Assembly (NCBI GenBank): GCA_013115135.1
Contig: JABANP010000342.1
Span: forward strand, 1 to 55,858
Direction of reading: 5' to 3'
DNA from: Perkinsus olseni
Taxonomy: Eukaryota > Perkinsozoa > Perkinsida > Perkinsidae
DNA: 55,858 bases
Position numbers and translations under genes: made by a program. Under the pieces are notes generated by a model. That model was not told where the DNA came from. It did not search any database and saw only the letters and a program-made list of their open reading frames with translations. This document shows positions 44,803-55,858 of this stretch, in pieces; the stretch's first letter is position 1; each line of letters starts with the position of its first letter.

Positions 44803-47320
44803 GCGAGGACAAGGAAACAGATCGAGAGGAGTTGAGCAGTGAGGTGGTGGAGAGTCAGCCAAAGTCGAGGAAGAGCAGGGACAGCAGCAGCAGTGCAGAG
44901 CTGCCGTTATATACTTGGGAGGAGGTGGCTCGGCACGCGTCCAGAGAATCATGTTGGATCGTTGTGGACGGCTTCGTGTAAGCATGAGTGATGTCATGAG
45001 TCATCACGACATGGGGGTCACTGTCAGGTACGATCTCACCAACTGGCTGGACCGGCACCCTGGTGGTATTCTACCAATTTTGAATTGTGCTGGAGATGTC
45101 GACGCGACTGATGTCTTTATCGCCAACCATCCGCCTAAGGTGGTCAAGAGGATCCTCCCTGCCTTCAAGATCGGTAAGCCGGCGGCCGCGTTATCGAAGA
45201 AGGGGGCGGCAGTAACTCTACTGAGTATTGGGAGACTATCGATAATGGAGAACGAGTGAATTGATGGTCAATTCGTCAATCCGCTGTAGACTCCCTGTAA
45301 AATGAGTATTAAGGCAAATTCTGAATGGCGGAACGTGTGGCACTTTAATATTCGAACGCTGTTTTAGGAAGGCTTCAAGGCTACACGGTATCGCCGGTCA
45401 CCGCTGAGTTCCGCAAGTTAGTATCCGACATGGAAGCCTCAGGATGGTTCAATACCGATCTTACCTACTACCTGGGCCTTGGTGTATGGTATGCTCTACT
45501 ACTAGGGGCATCGATATACTCAGTGGTCGCCTTACAGTCAGCTGTAGGAAGGCCTGGTGGACTTTCAAGTGACCTCGTGCACGTCTAGTCGATACTCCTG
45601 TGAGAGCAGTATTACCTGTGGCATCATTAGGGCTGTCGAGGGTGTTCCTGTCCGTCGAGTGGTATTGGACGCTCAGGCAAATCCTCTCTCCTGTATAGAA
45701 TTGTCCCTCGCAGGGATGCTATTACCCTCATTCTTATCACATGGTGCGCAGAGTGTATCGCATCAGGTACTAGGAGGCTTCCTCATGGGGTTAGTCTGGC
45801 AGCAGGCAGCGTTCACTGGCCATGACCTCGGCCACAATGCTGTGTTCCACGAGAAGGCCCGAGACGACCGTTGGGCGGTCTTTCTTGGCAACTTTCTGGG
45901 AGGCATCTCCATAGGCTGGTGGAAGGCAACGCATAACGTACGGCCTTCCAGTGCGGAGGGTTTGCAGCCTCCCCCCTACCCCTAGGTGCACCATGTGGTT
46001 ACCAACTCGATATCGTCTGATCCCGGACATACAGCACATGCCGGTGCTGGCAGTCAGCGAGAAGATAGCTGTACCTCAGGATGAGGTCCACAAGACCAAA
46101 GGATTTTGGAGTACGTACCACGAGAAGGTGAGTCGGAAATCTGAGGTCGAAGCTAGGATGTTATGCTTGTAGTGGTATCTTTCAGTACTTTCCTCTGGAC
46201 TCTGTGGCGAAGAAGGTTCTTCCTCGACAGCACTATCTGTAATAATAATAATAACAAGACTGCCGTACAGGAGTGAGATGATTCTCGTACTGTGTACGTC
46301 TCAGATATTACATCGTTATGCTCTTCGCTCGGTTCAACCTCTACCTCCAATCTGTCCTGCTGCTGACAGCAGACAAGAGAACAAGGCTCATGAAAGGCGT
46401 CAAGAGCCCTAAGTGGGAGCTCTGTGCCCTAGCTGGCTTTGCTACATGGTAATATCCTTTGTGCTTCGCTCCGCTCAAGATTTTTGATCTAGGTACATCT
46501 ATTTGGTGACATTCCTACCCTCCCCAGCTTCGCGTATTGCTTTCGTTCTACTCTCTCACTCGGTGGCGGGAGTCCTCCACATCCAAATCACCTTATCCCA
46601 CTTCGCAATGCCGACCTATGAGGTTAGCCAGCGGCCGCTCAAGGTGAGCTACTGCTCTTGCTGCTGTATTGTGCCGCGCTCACATTGGAAGCAAATCTTA
46701 GGTTGAAGCCGCCGCGGCTATTACGGAGAAGTCTGATCACCCAGCATTTCTAGCCTCATCAGCTGAAGACATCGCTGGACATCACTTGCCCATGGTGGAT
46801 GGATTGGTTCCACGGTGGTCTGCAGTTCCAGGCTGCCCATCACGTATTTCCGAGGAGTCCGAGGCACAGGGCCCGCCAATTGAGCATTATCATCAAAAAC
46901 TTCTGCATGAGGTAACATCTCATCGTGGACCGATGTGCATGAAGTTTTATATAGTCTCTCCGGCAGCACCCATGGAATGCCGCATACGGTTGCGAGATTC
47001 AGCAACCGGTCTCCCTGTGGAAATACCGTTGGATTTTCTTCTTCCTGCTGGCTCAGTCTTTACTGAAGGGCATTCTCAGGAGGTCTTCTGTGCCTTATCT
47101 CTATCAATCATTGTAATTCTGTTGTACCAGAACTTCAGAATATTTTCTCGGGAGTATCTTTGCATGCGTATCCGTCTCCCAGTATCTTCCGATCAGGCAC
47201 GGTATGAAGTACAACGAAGTTGGTTTTTTGGAAGCCAACCGAATGGTGCTCAAGACTTTATCTAATGTCGCACTAGACACGCATAATTATATAACCGAAA
47301 TGGCGAATCTTCAAGGTTGA
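44803..47320 (+). CDS. Front-end fatty-acid desaturase with fused cytochrome b5 domain
   Basis: Introduces a double bond toward the carboxyl end of polyunsaturated fatty acids in the ER. The N-terminal b5 domain reads LYTWEEVARHASRESCWIVV, VYDLTNWLDRHPGG, DATDVFIANHP, with both haem histidines. Then GWFNTDLTYYLGLG, His box 1 HDLGHNAVFH, box 2 WWKATHNVHH (joined over an intron that ends CCTAG), DPDIQHMPV, LFARFNLYLQS, GVLHIQITLSHFAMPTY, and box 3 FHGGLQFQAAHHVFPR, ending NEVGFLEANRMVL...ITEMANLQG. Box 3 is QAAHH rather than the usual QIEHH; the front-end glutamine is kept. The last intron is about 283 nt. Regiospecificity (delta-8, delta-5 or other) cannot be read from sequence alone. The first exon with the ATG is not resolved. 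Confidence 0.85.
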
Positions 47321-47682
47321 GGTACTCGTAGAGGTTGCCAACCTAGAAGATTCCTACCGAGATTTATTATTTCACACCCTTGCTACTGTCCTTCTGATTT
47401 TCGATATCCGCGTATGGTGAAGTTTGACGGCGTGTTATGATGGCGATGAGGTGGTGGTAGTATCATCATCCAATTTTTCGTTTGAGACAATAGCAACGGC
47501 GTCACTTGAATGCTCGTCACAGCATCTTCCCTCGTTGTGGTCGTAAAGGAATGAATTATTGCAAGCTGTATTAGCTGTAGGACCACCGACCATCACCGAT
47601 GTTCTTGAGTTCAAGTTGTTACTCGTGGTTCCCGGCCGAGGGATCTGGATGATGATGTTGTACAGTTATTGGTATTGTGAGA

Positions 47683-49438
47683 ATGACAAAGCTTATCCGG
47701 GATCCCGGGTATGCTGAGCCGGCCCGGGCCTTCAGCATAGTAGCCACATGCAATTCTCTAACTTTTAATGTACCGGAGGATACTCAAGTTGATATCACCA
47801 AACTGGAGCTTAGCCGATTAGGACAGGACTACTGCATGATGGAGGACTATACAGTCCATCGAGCCGGGCGAGTTGTGGTATGTCTTGGTCTGAGATCGGG
47901 GACCAATCACCTCCTCTACGCCTACAATGAGAAGGAGGATGTGGTGGTTATGCTGGCCCAGGCCATGACTAAGGAGAAGAAGATCCCCAAGAGCATACGC
48001 TTTGGCATCAACACGCGACTTTACTTCGGGAGGGACCATCTCAAGCTGTGCGATGAGGCTTTGAAGCTCCTACTAGTGCACGTGCCCGGGGAGTATCTTT
48101 GGTCGGACACGTGGTCATACAGATTCTGGAGAGGCATGTTCAGTCTGGGCCTCTTCGCTCTACCGCATAAGGAGACCATTCTAATACCCCACCCTAGAGA
48201 ACGTTACTGTGTGGATTTGCCCAGCAACCCGGAGGCGTGGGTCCGAGGGAAGAAATTGAGGAAATACGCCAACAGTTTCCAGCTCAGTGTCAATATGGAT
48301 TTCGAAATGGACTTGACAGTAATAGGGACTGCGTTGACGCGGACAATTTCCACATCATGTGACGTGGATAGAAAATCAGAGTCTCTCACAATAACAATAG
48401 CGAGGAATGCCCGAGAGCCTGACTCCCAGGCATTCGTCGCTATTGTTCCCTGGTGGTTGCTTTGAGACTATCTCTTCGCTCGAGTCAATAACGCTGGTAT
48501 ATCTCTTTCAGCTCTGTGCCTTGTACCATGAGAAGGTTAATCAAGGGACGTGGTTGGATGATCGCTGCCTTGACGTACTCCTCATGATGAGGGAGGACCC
48601 CGGTGGACCGCAGGACCTCCGTTTCGTGGCATGGGAATTGAGGGATGTGGCCACTGGTAACATCGCAGCCCTCAGCATGGGGTTCATTCTGGGGTACGTC
48701 TTCTTGGTGCTGCTGCTGCTGGATACACTAACCCGTCATTACCTCTCAGGTCGGTGTTCCATGACTTCACGGCCAGCACCCCTATTAGAGATCACAGATC
48801 AGCCGGTCGAATACTCCTCCAAGTGGAGGGGCATATGCTCACCCTTCTCGGTAATAACAGTAAACTCACGATGCCCTCTGGTTGGCCCTTAGAAAGGAAA
48901 ACAAAACCGCTTGAGGTGTTCTCGAATATGCCGGCAAGCGGAAATTCACGCCTCCCGATGGCCGGTCCGTAGGCGACTGCTGACCATTCTGAGTCACAGC
49001 TGACAGTATGGCAGGATAGCAACTGATGAACAGCAGCCTCATGATCTATCCACTATCCTAGTCCATCGTTCAGCGTCTCTACGAGCTTACCGTTGCATTG
49101 CTCGGTAGCTCGGTTGGTAGAGATTCCGCTTGCGAATCTTTAGCTCACGCGCGGAAGATACAGAGAAGCTCGGGTTGATTGGTATCGGCTGTTCAGGTGT
49201 GAAATTGTGGTATCTAGGATTCCCCATGCCCTACATGCGTGAGACCCTGGATGATCTCGGCGGTCGCTGCGTCCCTCGGGCGGAGTTCATCACCAAATGG
49301 CATGAATTTAGTCGGACCCCTCTCCCCAGGGCTGCTGACAACGTGTCCAGCGTTAAGTTGATAAAAAGCGAGATAGCGGCCGGTAGGGCCCTGATCCCTC
49401 CACGCCCTCAGAGGGGCCACATACCCTCTCAGGGGTGA
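47683..49438 (+). CDS. aat: Leucyl/phenylalanyl-tRNA-protein transferase (Aat family)
   Basis: Transfers Leu or Phe from charged tRNA to N-terminal basic residues, creating N-degrons. After an N-terminal extension of about 130 aa (MTKLIRDPGYAEP...) the conserved core appears: WSYRFWRGMFSLGLFALPHK, IPHPRERYCVDL, LRKYANSFQLSVNMDFEM, then over an intron of about 200 nt LYHEKVNQGTWLDDRCLDVL, VAWELRDVATGNIAALSMG, FHDFTASTPIRDHRSAGRI, and over a 313-nt intron (48,851-49,163) LGLIGIGCSGVKLWYLGFPMP and VPRAEFITKWHEFSRTPLP. The C-terminal order KLWYLG-MPY-VPR-EF matches bacterial Aat (DLGM-MPY-V-R-EF). No clear transit peptide. 47,321-47,682 before it shows nothing. Confidence 0.8.
49106..49138 (+). 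other. tRNA 5'-half-like sequence inside an Aat-gene intron
   Basis: TAGCTCGGTTGGTAGAG is a near-perfect Pol III A box / D arm, followed by GATTC-CGCTTGC-GAATC, a five-pair stem with a seven-base loop. U33 is replaced by G and no B box follows, so this is a fragment or relic, not a working tRNA gene. Confidence 0.4.
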
Positions 49439-49553
49439 CCAGTGTGTGTACAGTGCTCATCATCACCATACGACGTACGTTATTATCCTGTATCACAGCA
49501 GCTGTTGTGTGGGTCTGGTCAGTCGCAGTCCCTTGCTGGCAGCTGGTTCTTTG

Positions 49554-50309
49554 ATGGCATCCTCCTCCGATACACCTACCAAGGCCTCCCCGACCATATC
49601 AACGCCCTGTGGTAAAATAATCCATCACAACGATGATGACGATGAGCCGCCTCTGTCCATTGCTGACCGAATGAAGCTTTTTGAGAGGGCGCCGCCATCA
49701 GAAGCCGCCTCGAAGGGGTTGCCGAGTAATAGCGCATGCCCCATCCTACCTCTCCTTCACGGAATCGTCTTTGTCTTCTCAGAGGCGCCGTCAGTAGCTC
49801 CAAAGACCCCATCCCTTGCACGGTCCCTCGGAGGTGGCAGAGACCATTGTTTTGTGTGTGAGTGCAGCAGCGCTACGCCTCACAGTGTTTCGTTCCCTTC
49901 ACCAGGCACCAAGGCAGTGTATGCCAACGACACTCAGTTCCGGGTGGACGGTGAGGTCTATCACCAACACTGTTTCAAGTGTAGTTCCTGCGATGTACAG
50001 CTCAACCTCAGTAGGTCTCTCCCCACCTCTGTCCACTGCTTGTGTGGCGGATGCCTGCTGTGTGTAGGGAATTGGTCCCCTGGACCGGAGGTTGGCCGGG
50101 TAGTCTGCAGCAGCTGCTACAAAATGAATTTTATAAGAATAATTCTTACACTCGAGGAGGGCCTGCTGCTGCTGCAGCCAACAACACCAACCGGTAATAG
50201 TGCTATGACGGTCGAGCTCGACCTTCCGTTGCCCAGTCGGCGAAGCGACCAGCAGCAGGCGTCAGGAGAGGTGAAGGAGGAGCGATCGGACTTCTCTGCA
50301 ACTGCGTGA
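49554..50309 (+). CDS. LIM-domain protein
   Basis: Starts MASSSDTPTKASPTIS. A linker with DDDDEPPLSIADRMKLFERA is followed, across introns of about 45-55 nt, by one LIM zinc finger: CFVC, TKAVYANDTQFRVDGEVYHQ, HCFKCSSC, then NWSPGPEVGRVVCSSCY. The joins restore CxxC...HxxC and CxxC...CxxC spacing. The tail is Gln/Ser-rich and ends RSDFSATA. The SIADRMKLFE motif resembles the actin-binding segments preceding LIM domains in some cytoskeletal proteins; the function is probably actin- or scaffold-related, by inference. Confidence 0.75.
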   Translation: MASSSDTPTKASPTISTPCGKIIHHNDDDDEPPLSIADRMKLFERAPPSEAASKGLPSNSACPILPLLHGIVFVFSEAPSVAPKTPSLARSLGGGRDHCFVCECSSATPHSVSFPSPGTKAVYANDTQFRVDGEVYHQHCFKCSSCDVQLNLSRSLPTSVHCLCGGCLLCVGNWSPGPEVGRVVCSSCYKMNFIRIILTLEEGLLLLQPTTPTGNSAMTVELDLPLPSRRSDQQQASGEVKEERSDFSATA

Positions 50310-50587
50310 CGTCTACGACGTAGTAGTAGGCCATGATTGAGCTGTTGATCATCATATAGCATGCATGAGCAGCAGCATTGCAGCTTGCCAGGACCGCTGA
50401 TGAGGATCTGTAGTGTTACTCAAGTCTGGGGTAGAGGGCCACCAACAGGCGACCAGGCTCAGCCACGGGCCGTCATCAACTCATGGACACGTAATGGCGC
50501 ACTGGAAACTACAATCACAGTGGGGCACCCCTCCTCTTCCTCATGATTGTTTTATCATCTCCATGGCAACGCCTACAGGATGGATAG

Positions 50588-52296
50588 CCTCGGAGGAGTG
50601 GCGGCGTCTCCCTCTTCTCCATCGTAGCATTATCAGGATTCCTCCTGAGGCTGCTGCTCTTCGCTGCGCTAGGCTCCCCACCACTACTACGGCAGAGCCC
50701 TGAGCTCAACTCCCCTATCAATGACTACGAGCGGCTGCAGGAGGCACTGGCAGCCTCGGCAAGTGGTGAGCATTCGACGGGTCGCAGGTGCCCCTTACAC
50801 CCGTGGCAGGTGCCGATCCCTACGCTGCTAGCCTCTTCCATCAACCCCCATTGGTCCTCCTGACCTTCTCTACAGCCTCACATATCCTACCTCCACCGTG
50901 GAGTGCTCTGGTCATCATTGCTGCTGTGGACGTGCTCTGTGCCTACTTCCTCTACCTAGCCTCGAGGAAGTCCCTCTTCATACCATGCGCCTACCTATTC
51001 AACCCCATCAGCATTCTCTCCTGCCTCTCCCTCTCCGGGCAGGGCATCCAGATGGCATTGGTAGCCGGTTGCCTCTGCCCTGGCCTCACTGGCTGTCTAT
51101 GCATAGCAACACTGGCCTACGTCCGCTGCAACCCTCTGCTGCCCTTCGCGTTGGTGTTCTCTAAGTCAGCAATGGAGTGCTCCCGTTCAAAGCCCACCCT
51201 ATGGCGGACCATACTGTGCAACTCTCTCGCCATCGGTAGTAGGACTACCTCTTCTCTCCTGCCATGTCTGCTCCTCTCAGGGACTTATTACATCTCGTTA
51301 CTAGTGGCCTCTTATATTGCTATGGGCGGCAGTTGGGATGGCCTCTGGGCCTCCATCCGTGGCACCGTCATCGACCCCTTCCTCATGAGTGAGCTGCAGC
51401 CAAACATCGGACTCCATTGGTACATCTTCACTGAGGTCTTCCCAAGGTGACGTGCCGAGAGCGCGTGAGAAGACGAGGATTAGTAGTGACCCCTCAGGTT
51501 CTACGCCCTCTTCCTTTTCGTCTTCCAAATGTTGCCTCTGGTCCATGTGCTGCCCCTCTACTTTCGTCTTGGGGGCCTACGGCGGGGAGTATGCTCGCCA
51601 GTAAGCCCTTACACTGACAGCTGGCCATCATCGGAATTAAAGCGGTGTCCACTCGCGCATCAACAGCTACCCCTTCGCATTAGCGTGGTGATTGTGATGT
51701 TGATGATGATCCCCGTATACCGTCACTCGGTATGGTCCTCAGGTGCCATACTTGGAGTGTCATGGCATTGACTGTCCTCTTCCAACCCTACCCCACTGTA
51801 GGCTACCATCATGGCTCTCCCGCCCACCTCTGTCGTCATCATCAGGCGCTTGACTTTACCCTCCTCTCTGCACTACTGCTCTTGCACTTCGACGACCTCA
51901 CTGCAGTGAAGACCTTCACTCAGCTTTACGAGGATGGACCGTCCAACGAGGCCAAGCCGGAGCCACGACAAGAGCCCAACAACTACGAGCAGTACATGAT
52001 CCTCTTTCCTTGCTCTTGGCACGCTAAGTAGGTCGACCGAGGGCAAGATACTCTTCGCGTATCTTACCGTTTCTTCTTCAGCCTTGGTACTCCATCCGGC
52101 GATGACCTTGTTGTGGTTGGGGCGTAACACTGGTAACCCCAACTTCCTCTTCTTCTCCAACCTAACCCATCAAGGCGTGTGCGGGGTGGCTGCAGCCATA
52201 GCAGTGTCGACTAGCGTGAGGGTACGCAAGGAGAATAAACGCCGTCGACAACAGCAGCAGCAACAGCAGCCCGAAGATCATAAAAAGGATACTTGA
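50588..52296 (+). CDS. PIGU: GPI transamidase subunit PIG-U
   Basis: Polytopic ER membrane subunit of the complex that attaches GPI anchors. First exon frame reads FSIVALSGFLLRLLLFAALG (first span) and NSPINDYERLQEALAASA; then DPYAASLFHQPPLVLL, AYLFNPISILSCLSLS, TPNIG-type SELQPNIGLHWYIFTEVF, PRFYALFLFVFQMLPLVHVL, QPYPT joined to ALDFTLLSALLLLHFDDL, and LHPAMTLLWLGRNTGNPNFL. These match PIG-U landmarks (SPYSGAVFHETPL, LLNPYTILSC, PNIGLFWYFFAEMF, SYPTVGD). It ends in a Lys/Gln-rich tail. The ATG exon is not resolved; the start given is the beginning of supported coding. It lies in the same block as the sushi protein with a GPI-type C-terminus. Confidence 0.8.
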
Positions 52297-52370
52297 CCGT
52301 TTCGTGCATAGCGAGGTTGGAGTAGCGTTGTCTTATCGCTGATACTGCAGCGAGAGCTTTCTTGTATACT

Positions 52371-54746
52371 ATGGCCCCTCCTCCTCCTCCATCCTCCATA
52401 GCAGCGGCATCGTCATTGACTAGTACCACTAGCATCTCCTCGGTGGCTAAGGATGTCCCTAGCCTTCAGAAGTAGGGTAGCTACTCATACCCAACGTGGG
52501 CGTAGGACGCTGCATCAGGGACTTCACGGAATTCTGGGTTGCGGCCACCAGAGTGGTTCGACTGAAGAGAGGGCAGATTGACATCGACATCGCTAAGAAG
52601 GTGTCCCAGCTCATGAAGGCCATCCTCTCGGCTGCTCACCGTGGCCAGCAGAATGCCCTCCCTCAGGGAAGGAAGGATAAACGGCAGGTCAGTTGGTTAG
52701 GGTGGTGGAGGATGAGGAGGGAGGAGGCCTATCAGGTGTCCTTGAGAGTCTACGGCCTACTCATCAAGGGAGCATGCGTGCTGTTCAGTCGTAAGGCTGA
52801 TCTAGTGCTCAAGAGGTGTGATGCTGTTATGGCCAAGTGAGTGGGGGGCATTGGTACTCACAGTGTTGCCCGATCAAGGCCTTCGTCAGTCGTTCTCTCC
52901 AATCCTGGCTGCGTGGAGGCGTCGCTGTGGGTTGGTGGTGGTGCTCGGCTAGTGCTCAGATTCCGTGAGACGTTGCGGTCTACCAAGGGGATTGCTGATG
53001 ATGACGATGAGGACGAGGAGAGAGGAGCTGCAGCAGCAGCCAAGAAGAGAAAGAAAGGAAACAAAGGAAACGTAAGGTAGCTCAAGATGACCAAGATGCC
53101 GACCCATCACCAGAAGAAGTACGCCGGCGAAATAAGGCGACTCGTGCCATTGTCTTGTGCTCAGGGCGAAGGAGATGAAGCTGAGAGAAGAGTCAGACGA
53201 CGGGCTGGCAGTGACCATCCTCCATCTGTTGGGGACTCGGTTACGACGAGGCTAGCGGAGACCCCGCCCTCGGAGGCAATGGGGCTGCTGAGGATGATGA
53301 TGGCAGGAGGCGAAACGAGGAAGGTGATGGCCCCCTGAGTAGTGCCAACGATGAGTCGTATTTCAGGCCTTATTGAAAGCGGTGAGGTTGTTGGCAACAG
53401 CCAGTTGCCGATAATGACGTCTGCGGAACTACGGGAGCTCTCTATCTCCAGTGAGGGAGGAGGAGGCGACGACCCGCCGCCGCCCAGTCTACCCGATGAG
53501 CTCATGGGCCCACCACCTGGTGAGGCATGCCGATCGGTAGCTTCTTTCACGACCTGTCTCAGACCCCATCCGCCCACGACGACCCACCCTCCGTCCCCGG
53601 GAGCCCACCGGCGCCGAGCCCTGGCCCTCAGCAGCCGACGGCTTCCTCGGTGTCGACGGCTGTTCGACGTCCGCGAGCCAAGCGACGGGCTGCTGGCAGT
53701 TCGGGACGGAAGCGGAGGAGACTGGATCGACAAGTGTACATCAGTGAAGCTGACTACGACCAGTGGGCTCAGAATGATGAACCCATAACCAGGACAAGGG
53801 AGATGCAGTGGCGGCCAGCGGACTATGTCCGCAACGCCCCGTCCCTCACTAGACTGGACTTCCTCGGGCCCCATCTAACGAGGAGTATTGAGGAAGGAGG
53901 CAGGCTTCTTATTGGTGCGCTGGGAGGAGGAGGAGAGAGCCTCCCATCACACCCAACGAGGACATGGAGGTGGATGAGCTGCGTGACCAGCCTGATGCTG
54001 TTCAGCTCGAGGAGACCTTCCTAGATCCCCCCACACCACTAGACAGTAGGGGCCATCAACCGGTGATACTCATATTATTATTCCCTTTCAGCGTCCCTAA
54101 TGGATGGCCGTAAGGAGCGAGTATCCCTACTGTCTGATGTCTTCGCTCGGACACCACAGTCTTCTCCCTCGGAGCCCAACACACCACGGAGCCAGCAGCA
54201 CAGCCTCTCCGGCCAGCACCAGCAACCCGACTCTGCTAAATTCCCTCCAACTCATTTATCGACGGAGACGTGAGCTCGTCTTGATTGATAGTTAACTATG
54301 ATAACTGTCAGACTGCGGCCCTCGGCGGACCCCAACACCCAAGTAGACTCCCAGAGTCGCCTGCGGGGGTTCAACTCCCATACCTACGCTTTCAAGAATC
54401 TTATACGCGATACGGTTACTCGACAGGAAGCTGACGGGAATACTGAGGACCCAAAGGTTGGCATCATCGCAGGGAGTGGCAGTAGCTTCGCATCAAGCCT
54501 TCTCTTCAGGTGGCCCTATTCTCCACTCTCGCACCCGCAGGGCCCGATGGAGCCCCTCGAGACCTTGCTGTGAAGAGCCTGTACCATACACTCTTACTTG
54601 CAGCTCATGGAGAGATCGATGCTCGTCAGGCTACGTACGCTCCCATCGCCCTGTTGATGCGGAGCTCTCTTCCTTTCAGACCGTTCGGCCCTATCTCCCT
54701 CACCATCCGAGAGCCCGAGATCATACCATCTTCTGCTGTTGCATGA
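52371..54746 (+). CDS. RAD21: RAD21/SCC1-like kleisin (cohesin subunit)
   Basis: Closes the cohesin ring around sister chromatids. Exon 1 MAPPPPPSSIAAASS... joins over a 47-nt intron to KDFTEFWVAATRVVRLKRGQ, then VSLRVYGLLIKGACVLFSRK, which fit the kleisin N-terminal domain (WLAAHWEKKL, LRTSGHLLLGVVRIYSRK). The middle is acidic and low-complexity with RKRRRLDRQVYISEADYDQW. The C-terminus, LYHTLLLAAHGEIDARQATY then FGPISLTIREPEI, fits the winged-helix SMC1-binding domain. The N-terminus lacks the usual MFYS start, so it may be a divergent RAD21 or a REC8-type meiotic kleisin. It starts 75 bp after PIG-U. Confidence 0.75.
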
Positions 54747-55858
54747 GTTCTCGCGTTGACGACTAAGTGCAGCGTGGATGCATTACAATTAACATGCGTA
54801 TCTTATCAGTCTACTAAGCTGTGGGAAGCCCTAGCGTATTGATGTGTGCCCTCTAACTCTCTTATCTCACAGTCACCACCATGACTGCCTTTCTCTTGAG
54901 TACTGCCCGAATTGAGTTCAGTCAGTCTCGACGACATCTGAAGAAAGGAAAGCATTCCCCAGCTCATCGCAACTAAGTGGTGAAGCGTCGCCCAACGGTC
55001 GCCGGTTCGAATCCTTGCACCGGCACTTCGAAGGCAAGATGCAGTTATCCTACCCTCCATTGTTCAGTAAACTAATTCTGAGCCTGATGAATTCTGGTAC
55101 TACGCGCAAGATGTGGTTCCAGGCCATATCCTTCAGGCCAAGCTGCACTTGAGTGTAGCATAATCTCGCCTTGGGTGGTGCCCCTTGTGCACACAGCTTG
55201 GTTAGGCAGCAACTCATTAACTCAACAATGGGCGTGTGGATCAGTCAGGCTCACCTCCTCGTTCACTCATCGCAGTAATGCAACGGTAGTGGGTGTTGGG
55301 CTGGCTGGCTCGTGCTTGGTATCCCGGGTCTGAACCCGAAAGCCCATCGCTAACCCGAGGCCCGGGAAGCGCGAGACCGCCAGCCGCATGAATAGCCGAA
55401 GCACGACCCCCGGTGGCCGACTGCTCACTGTTCGAGCTCGTATCGAACATCAGTCCGGGCCAATGACCGTGCAAGTTAGTCTGCTTAACGCGCATGACGC
55501 AAACATCCGGTTGGGCCGACCCCCCTCAGCTGGAGATGGGTGGCTAGTCTGACTAGCCTGGTCACGATGGACGAGCCACGCGACGGCTGAGGTGCCCGGC
55601 TGGCGTTTGCGTTCACGTCGCTCCGCTAAAGCAGCCCGTGTTTCGGCTATGCATGCCCGTGCATTGCTAACTGAACAAATTATCCCCTACTTGGGCGGGC
55701 GGGAGGGCACTAAAACCAACACCACGGTCATGATCTCACCCAACAGCAACCAGCGCAGCAAGGGTTCCTGCCCGGCCGGAGCTCAACGCGCACGCCCCTA
55801 CGATCGATGCGATGTCGCGCACTTCGTCGTTGAACTTGCTCCCTGGCTGGACCTTCAC
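54747..55858. other. Gene-poor right end
   Basis: No coding signal. 55,001-55,025 contains GGTTCGAATCC followed by CACCGGCA, tRNA-3'-end-like but without T-stem pairing or a 5' half. 55,300-55,420 is rich in short inverted GGGCCC/CCCGGG motifs. Nothing else is supported. Confidence 0.4.

Noticed and set aside
46939..47265. 109-codon ORF near the desaturase 3' end
   Set aside because: It lies mostly in a 283-nt intron; the joined frame RHGMKYNEVGFLEANR matches the family and uses a different frame.
48792..49022. 76-codon minus-strand ORF
   Set aside because: Chance ORF inside the L/F transferase intron, no recognisable domain.
54961..55030. tRNA gene with GGTTCGAATCC
   Set aside because: Only two of five T-stem pairs form and no 5' acceptor partner is found; kept as a remark only.

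Overview
This window is nuclear DNA from a protist. Genes are split by many short GT-AG introns (mostly about 30-60 nt, a few of 200-315 nt), spacers between genes are often below 150 bp, and the protein set is purely eukaryotic: V-ATPase proteolipid, cohesin kleisin, GPI transamidase subunit, CDKL-type kinase, LIM and RING proteins, and a cytochrome-b5-fused front-end desaturase. Best guess is a Perkinsus-like alveolate (Perkinsozoa). The support is the intron style, gene density, one-strand gene blocks, front-end PUFA desaturase and one partial match to the dinoflagellate/perkinsid spliced leader. This is inference; no ribosomal or organellar marker is present.

Layout. (1) 1-10,043 is a tandem segmental duplication. 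Three identical tRNA-Ser(CGA) genes (1058, 4990, 9339) punctuate repeat blocks that carry two paralogous genes for a small secreted protein, each broken by a different single-base frame shift, plus the remains of an internally deleted copy of the neighbouring kelch gene. (2) 10,044-29,718 is a minus-strand block: kelch/coiled-coil protein, DIM1 rRNA dimethylase, apyrase/NTPDase, coiled-coil protein, an uncertain propeller-like gene, CDKL-like kinase, RING-PHD protein, ankyrin protein and two beta-propeller-like genes. (3) About 29.8-31.6 kb is a divergent strand switch holding small doubtful ORFs and seven 39-bp hairpin-forming tandem repeats. (4) 31,605-54,746 is a plus-strand block: V-ATPase subunit c, a large sushi-domain surface protein with a probable GPI signal, transportin-3/importin-13-like receptor, helical-repeat protein, two small membrane proteins, front-end desaturase, leucyl/phenylalanyl-tRNA-protein transferase, LIM protein, PIG-U and a RAD21-like kleisin. 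(5) 54,747-55,858 shows no gene.

Genes do not form one pathway. Two links are worth noting: PIG-U attaches GPI anchors, and the sushi protein in the same block ends in a probable GPI signal; the V-ATPase, NTPDase and desaturase are ordinary membrane functions. The most unusual signals are tRNA fragments in or at introns (clearest at 44,434-44,481, where an intron is almost entirely the antisense 3' half of a tRNA), the one-strand gene blocks bounded by tRNA genes and a hairpin minisatellite, a spliced-leader-like remnant abutting the ATG of the only large intronless gene, and a bacterial-type L/F transferase inside an intron-containing nuclear gene.

Exon boundaries were worked out by eye from GT-AG sites and family alignment. 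Outer coordinates are more reliable than the internal joins, and several 5' exons are unresolved, as stated in each entry.
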